Shown piece by piece: positions 61,732 to 64,000 of a stretch of DNA of 64,000 bases. Source of the DNA: Winogradskyella luteola (GTDB lineage Bacteria; Bacteroidota; Bacteroidia; Flavobacteriales; Flavobacteriaceae); NCBI RefSeq assembly GCF_019203985.1, contig NZ_JAGSPD010000010.1:1-64000 (forward strand). The letters are read 5' to 3'. The translations under genes and the position numbers were made by a program. The notes beneath the pieces are model-generated. The model had not been told where the DNA came from. It saw only the letters and a list, made by a program, of their open reading frames with translations, and searched no databases. Position 1 is the stretch's first letter. Every line of letters begins with the position of its first letter.

Positions 61732-61781
61732 CATCAACTTAAACTTACTAAAATTACTAACTAACCTAGTGCTTTTGTTTA

Positions 61782-64000
61782 TTAACTACAATTTTGTTCT
61801 AAAACTAAAATATCGTCTCCTCTGTGCAGTTCTAATCGATTATCTTCACACTCTACAACTAACCATTCTCCAGTTATAGCCTGTATATTTGGGCCTGTTA
61901 CATTGGTAAAGGTTACTATAGCACCATCATTGGACTGTGATGTGGTCCAAGTCGCATCTATAGTTTCTGTATCTGTGTATATAACTACGATTTGGTTGTT
62001 TCCTTCAAAATCAAAATTCCAATTCATTAAATTATCGCTACCATTGTAGTTTACCGCATTCCAAATACATTGTGTAAGTATGCCATCTATATCTTCTTCT
62101 GTACAGTAATTTGCACATTCTTCAACGATTAATTCATGTGTGAAAATTTGGAAAACACTTGGGTTACCCGCCAAAGAAACTCTGGAGTAAATAACTTGAG
62201 GATTCGATGTATTAACATAAGGGGTAGGTATGGCTCCTAAATCATTTTCTGCATCAGCTATAGTCTGATGAAATGTATATTCAATATCATCATTAGGGCA
62301 ATTTGCATAGATAAGATTTAAATCAAACGAGCCAAAACTATCTTGTATGCCATCATCTTCGTCACACACAGATAAATCATAATTACCAAAACACTCAAAA
62401 GGATTTTCTTCTGAATCTTGACAAACTAATATTAACTCACTATCTCCTTGATAAAAAACTAAATCATCATCATCGCATTCAGACAAATACCATTGTCCGT
62501 TATAATACTGGTCTATAAAGGAAGGGAAAGTAATGATTATGAAAACTCCATTATCATCAGAGCTTATGTCCCATGTGCCAGTATGAGGAAGATCCCCTTG
62601 ATACATTGTAAACAAACTGTTGTCTTCTGAAAACTGAAATGTAGTTAATGGTGAAGTATAGCCATTAACTGTCGGCACTATATTACAAGACGTTAAATAA
62701 TCACTGACTTCTTGTTGAGTACAATCAGGCTCTAAATCGCATTCTTGTTCTAATTCTATATAATTATTGCCACTGACTAAATACAATTCATCATCTTCAC
62801 ATTCTACAATTTGCCACTGACCATTTAAACTACTTAGGTCTTGCTGCAAATTAAGCTCTATAAAAACATCTCCAGCAATGAGCATTAACTCATAAGTTCC
62901 TATTTGGGTTTCTGTTCCATCATTATTGTCGATTAAAACTTGTCCATTTGGTGTAAAGTAGACATAAATCTGTACAGTAGTGTCAATAAGATTAGTTTCG
63001 AGTTCCCAAGGACATTCCCCAAGAACTTCATTTATATCCACCACAGAACATCCTAAATCGCCTTCGCAATCTTGTTCTAATTCAATATCGTAATCTCCTC
63101 TCACGATTTCAATTTCATCATCATCGCATTCAACAATTAACCATTCTCCACCTAAATCATCTTGAAATGCAGTTAGGTCAGTTAAATTCAAAATAAGACC
63201 TTCTGAGGTTGAAGATAAGCTCCATGATCCACCAATGGCAGATGTGGCTTCACCTTCTGTTATTGCTAAGCTTCCGTCTTCGTCAAAAATGATTTGATAG
63301 ATTTCAAAATCATCATTTTCATCTTCAATATCCCAAGGACATTCTACTAATAAATCAGCAATATCTTCTTCGTTACATTCGTAGCTATTGTCAACACAAT
63401 CACCTTCAGCAGCTTCAATGGCCTGCGCCAATTCTTCATTAGAGTTCACCTCTATGCTTTCTCCGTTTGCATAAATTAAGGTTACAGGATAATTTAAACT
63501 TACAATCAGAGCATTGTCATCTTCTTCTAAACCATCGATAAATTCGTAAAGTGCTTCGTCGTTCTCAATAGTTATGGTTTCAATAAGACTGAATTCTGAA
63601 TTGAAGACAGAAAAGGAAATAGGATATTCAAAATCTACACATTCAATGATATCATCATCTTCTTCACCTTCACAGTCTTCAATAAAATCTTCGAGCTGTT
63701 CTTCATTTTCAATAACAATTGTAGTATAGTCATTAAAAATTATTGTGATTGGAAATACAAAGTCTAAAACCTCGTCATCATCGTCCAGGTCTTCGTACAA
63801 TTCTTCTAATTGTTCTAAATCTTCTTCAGTTTCTATAACCATAGTAATATCGTTTACAATAATGGTTACAGGCAATTCTACGGAAAAACAACTCGCTTCA
63901 TCCAAGATATCATCCATAGCACCATGGTTAGCCGTTGTTCTGCTTACCAATTCAGCTAACGGAGTACCAGATTGAATGGTTTCTTGTTCTTCAGAATTAT
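61782..64000 (-). CDS. Very acidic modular repeat protein, N-terminus beyond window
   Basis: The minus-strand frame is open from the window end (NSEEQETIQSGTPLAELV) to a stop at 61782; 739 residues are visible and the start is missing. A TTG at 63950 is in frame but unlikely to be the start. The N-terminal half has four units of about 40 aa with P-(V/I)-T/S-(I/L) strands then an acidic helix (PVTIIVND..EEDLEQLEEL, PITIIFND..NEEQLEDFIE, YPISFSV, YPVTLIYANGES). Next come four units of about 105 aa that begin with C-x-x-x-(E/D) and end G-x-W-x-(V/S)-E-C-(D/E)-D-(D/N)-x, of lipocalin-like beta pattern. Between the third and fourth lies one FDL..TFHQTIADAEND..IYSRV module like those in the 1-2397 protein. 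Probably a secreted or surface lipoprotein; function unknown. Confidence 0.8.
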   Translation of the reverse strand, partial: NSEEQETIQSGTPLAELVSRTTANHGAMDDILDEASCFSVELPVTIIVNDITMVIETEEDLEQLEELYEDLDDDDEVLDFVFPITIIFNDYTTIVIENEEQLEDFIEDCEGEEDDDIIECVDFEYPISFSVFNSEFSLIETITIENDEALYEFIDGLEEDDNALIVSLNYPVTLIYANGESIEVNSNEELAQAIEAAEGDCVDNSYECNEEDIADLLVECPWDIEDENDDFEIYQIIFDEDGSLAITEGEATSAIGGSWSLSSTSEGLILNLTDLTAFQDDLGGEWLIVECDDDEIEIVRGDYDIELEQDCEGDLGCSVVDINEVLGECPWELETNLIDTTVQIYVYFTPNGQVLIDNNDGTETQIGTYELMLIAGDVFIELNLQQDLSSLNGQWQIVECEDDELYLVSGNNYIELEQECDLEPDCTQQEVSDYLTSCNIVPTVNGYTSPLTTFQFSEDNSLFTMYQGDLPHTGTWDISSDDNGVFIIITFPSFIDQYYNGQWYLSECDDDDLVFYQGDSELILVCQDSEENPFECFGNYDLSVCDEDDGIQDSFGSFDLNLIYANCPNDDIEYTFHQTIADAENDLGAIPTPYVNTSNPQVIYSRVSLAGNPSVFQIFTHELIVEECANYCTEEDIDGILTQCIWNAVNYNGSDNLMNWNFDFEGNNQIVVIYTDTETIDATWTTSQSNDGAIVTFTNVTGPNIQAITGEWLVVECEDNRLELHRGDDILVLEQNCS

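Noticed and set aside
61586..61740. Integron attC-like or CRISPR-like structure in the ffh upstream gap
   Set aside because: Only two short direct repeats and an ordinary terminator hairpin; no regular spacing, no attC core sites, no cas or integrase gene.

Overview
The window is an AT-rich, gene-dense chromosomal segment from a member of the Bacteroidota, most likely a marine Flavobacteriaceae species. Support: a fused SecD-SecF, secreted proteins with type IX secretion (T9SS) style architecture, Flavobacterium-type promoter boxes (TAnnTTTG), A-rich rather than Shine-Dalgarno leaders, DUF1573/DUF2911 secreted proteins, and the order purH-mreBCD-mrdA-rodA. No rRNA, tRNA, CRISPR array, transposase, integrase or prophage gene was seen. 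Most of the window is core genome; accessory features are small.

Layout. 1-2.9 kb: an incomplete large secreted adhesin-like protein and a small secreted neighbour (minus strand). 3-7.7 kb: folE, a lipoprotein, cysS, yidD (with a duplicated tail behind it), lgt and a DUF192 lipoprotein (plus). 7.7-8.0 kb: a REPIN-like paired palindrome. 8-14 kb: secDF, a membrane-anchored unknown, mdh and an outer-membrane-type protein (minus). 14-23.8 kb: a GAF-type methionine sulfoxide reductase homologue, an ABC permease, purH, a decayed gene, then the elongasome operon mreB-mreC-mreD-mrdA-rodA. 23.8-30.4 kb: a PLDc_N-type small membrane protein, icd, valS, DUF1573 and a tandem aspartyl protease with PDZ domain. 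30.5-40.2 kb: aminotransferase-murB, an ECF sigma/anti-sigma pair, aqpZ, and a tightly packed cluster (Cys-rich small protein, glycosyltransferase, second sigma factor, Nramp-like transporter, lipA, gap). 40.2-48.7 kb: TPR hybrid histidine kinase, lpxK, Nif3-like, CT398-like coiled coil, asnB, DUF2911 and queE. 48.9-58.7 kb: HerA-like ATPase, lipoprotein, cupin, alpha/beta hydrolase, a lipoprotein acetolactate-decarboxylase homologue, rluF, and a four-gene group around a membrane AraC-type regulator. 58.8-64 kb: folD, an S23 four-helix-bundle cassette, ffh and an incomplete very acidic repeat protein (minus).

The genes cover the envelope (lgt, yidD, secDF, ffh, lpxK, murB, mreBCD/mrdA/rodA), central metabolism (mdh, icd, gap, purH, folE, folD, lipA, asnB) and translation (cysS, valS, rluF, queE). 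The signals most worth following are the S23 gene flanked by CAGT/ACTG repeats between folD and ffh, the four-gene group around the membrane AraC regulator, the acetolactate-decarboxylase-like lipoprotein that seems to lack the catalytic arginine, the Nramp homologue without the DPGN motif, the yidD tail duplication, and the modular repeat proteins at both window ends, which share a module. None of these amounts to a proven new system from sequence alone.
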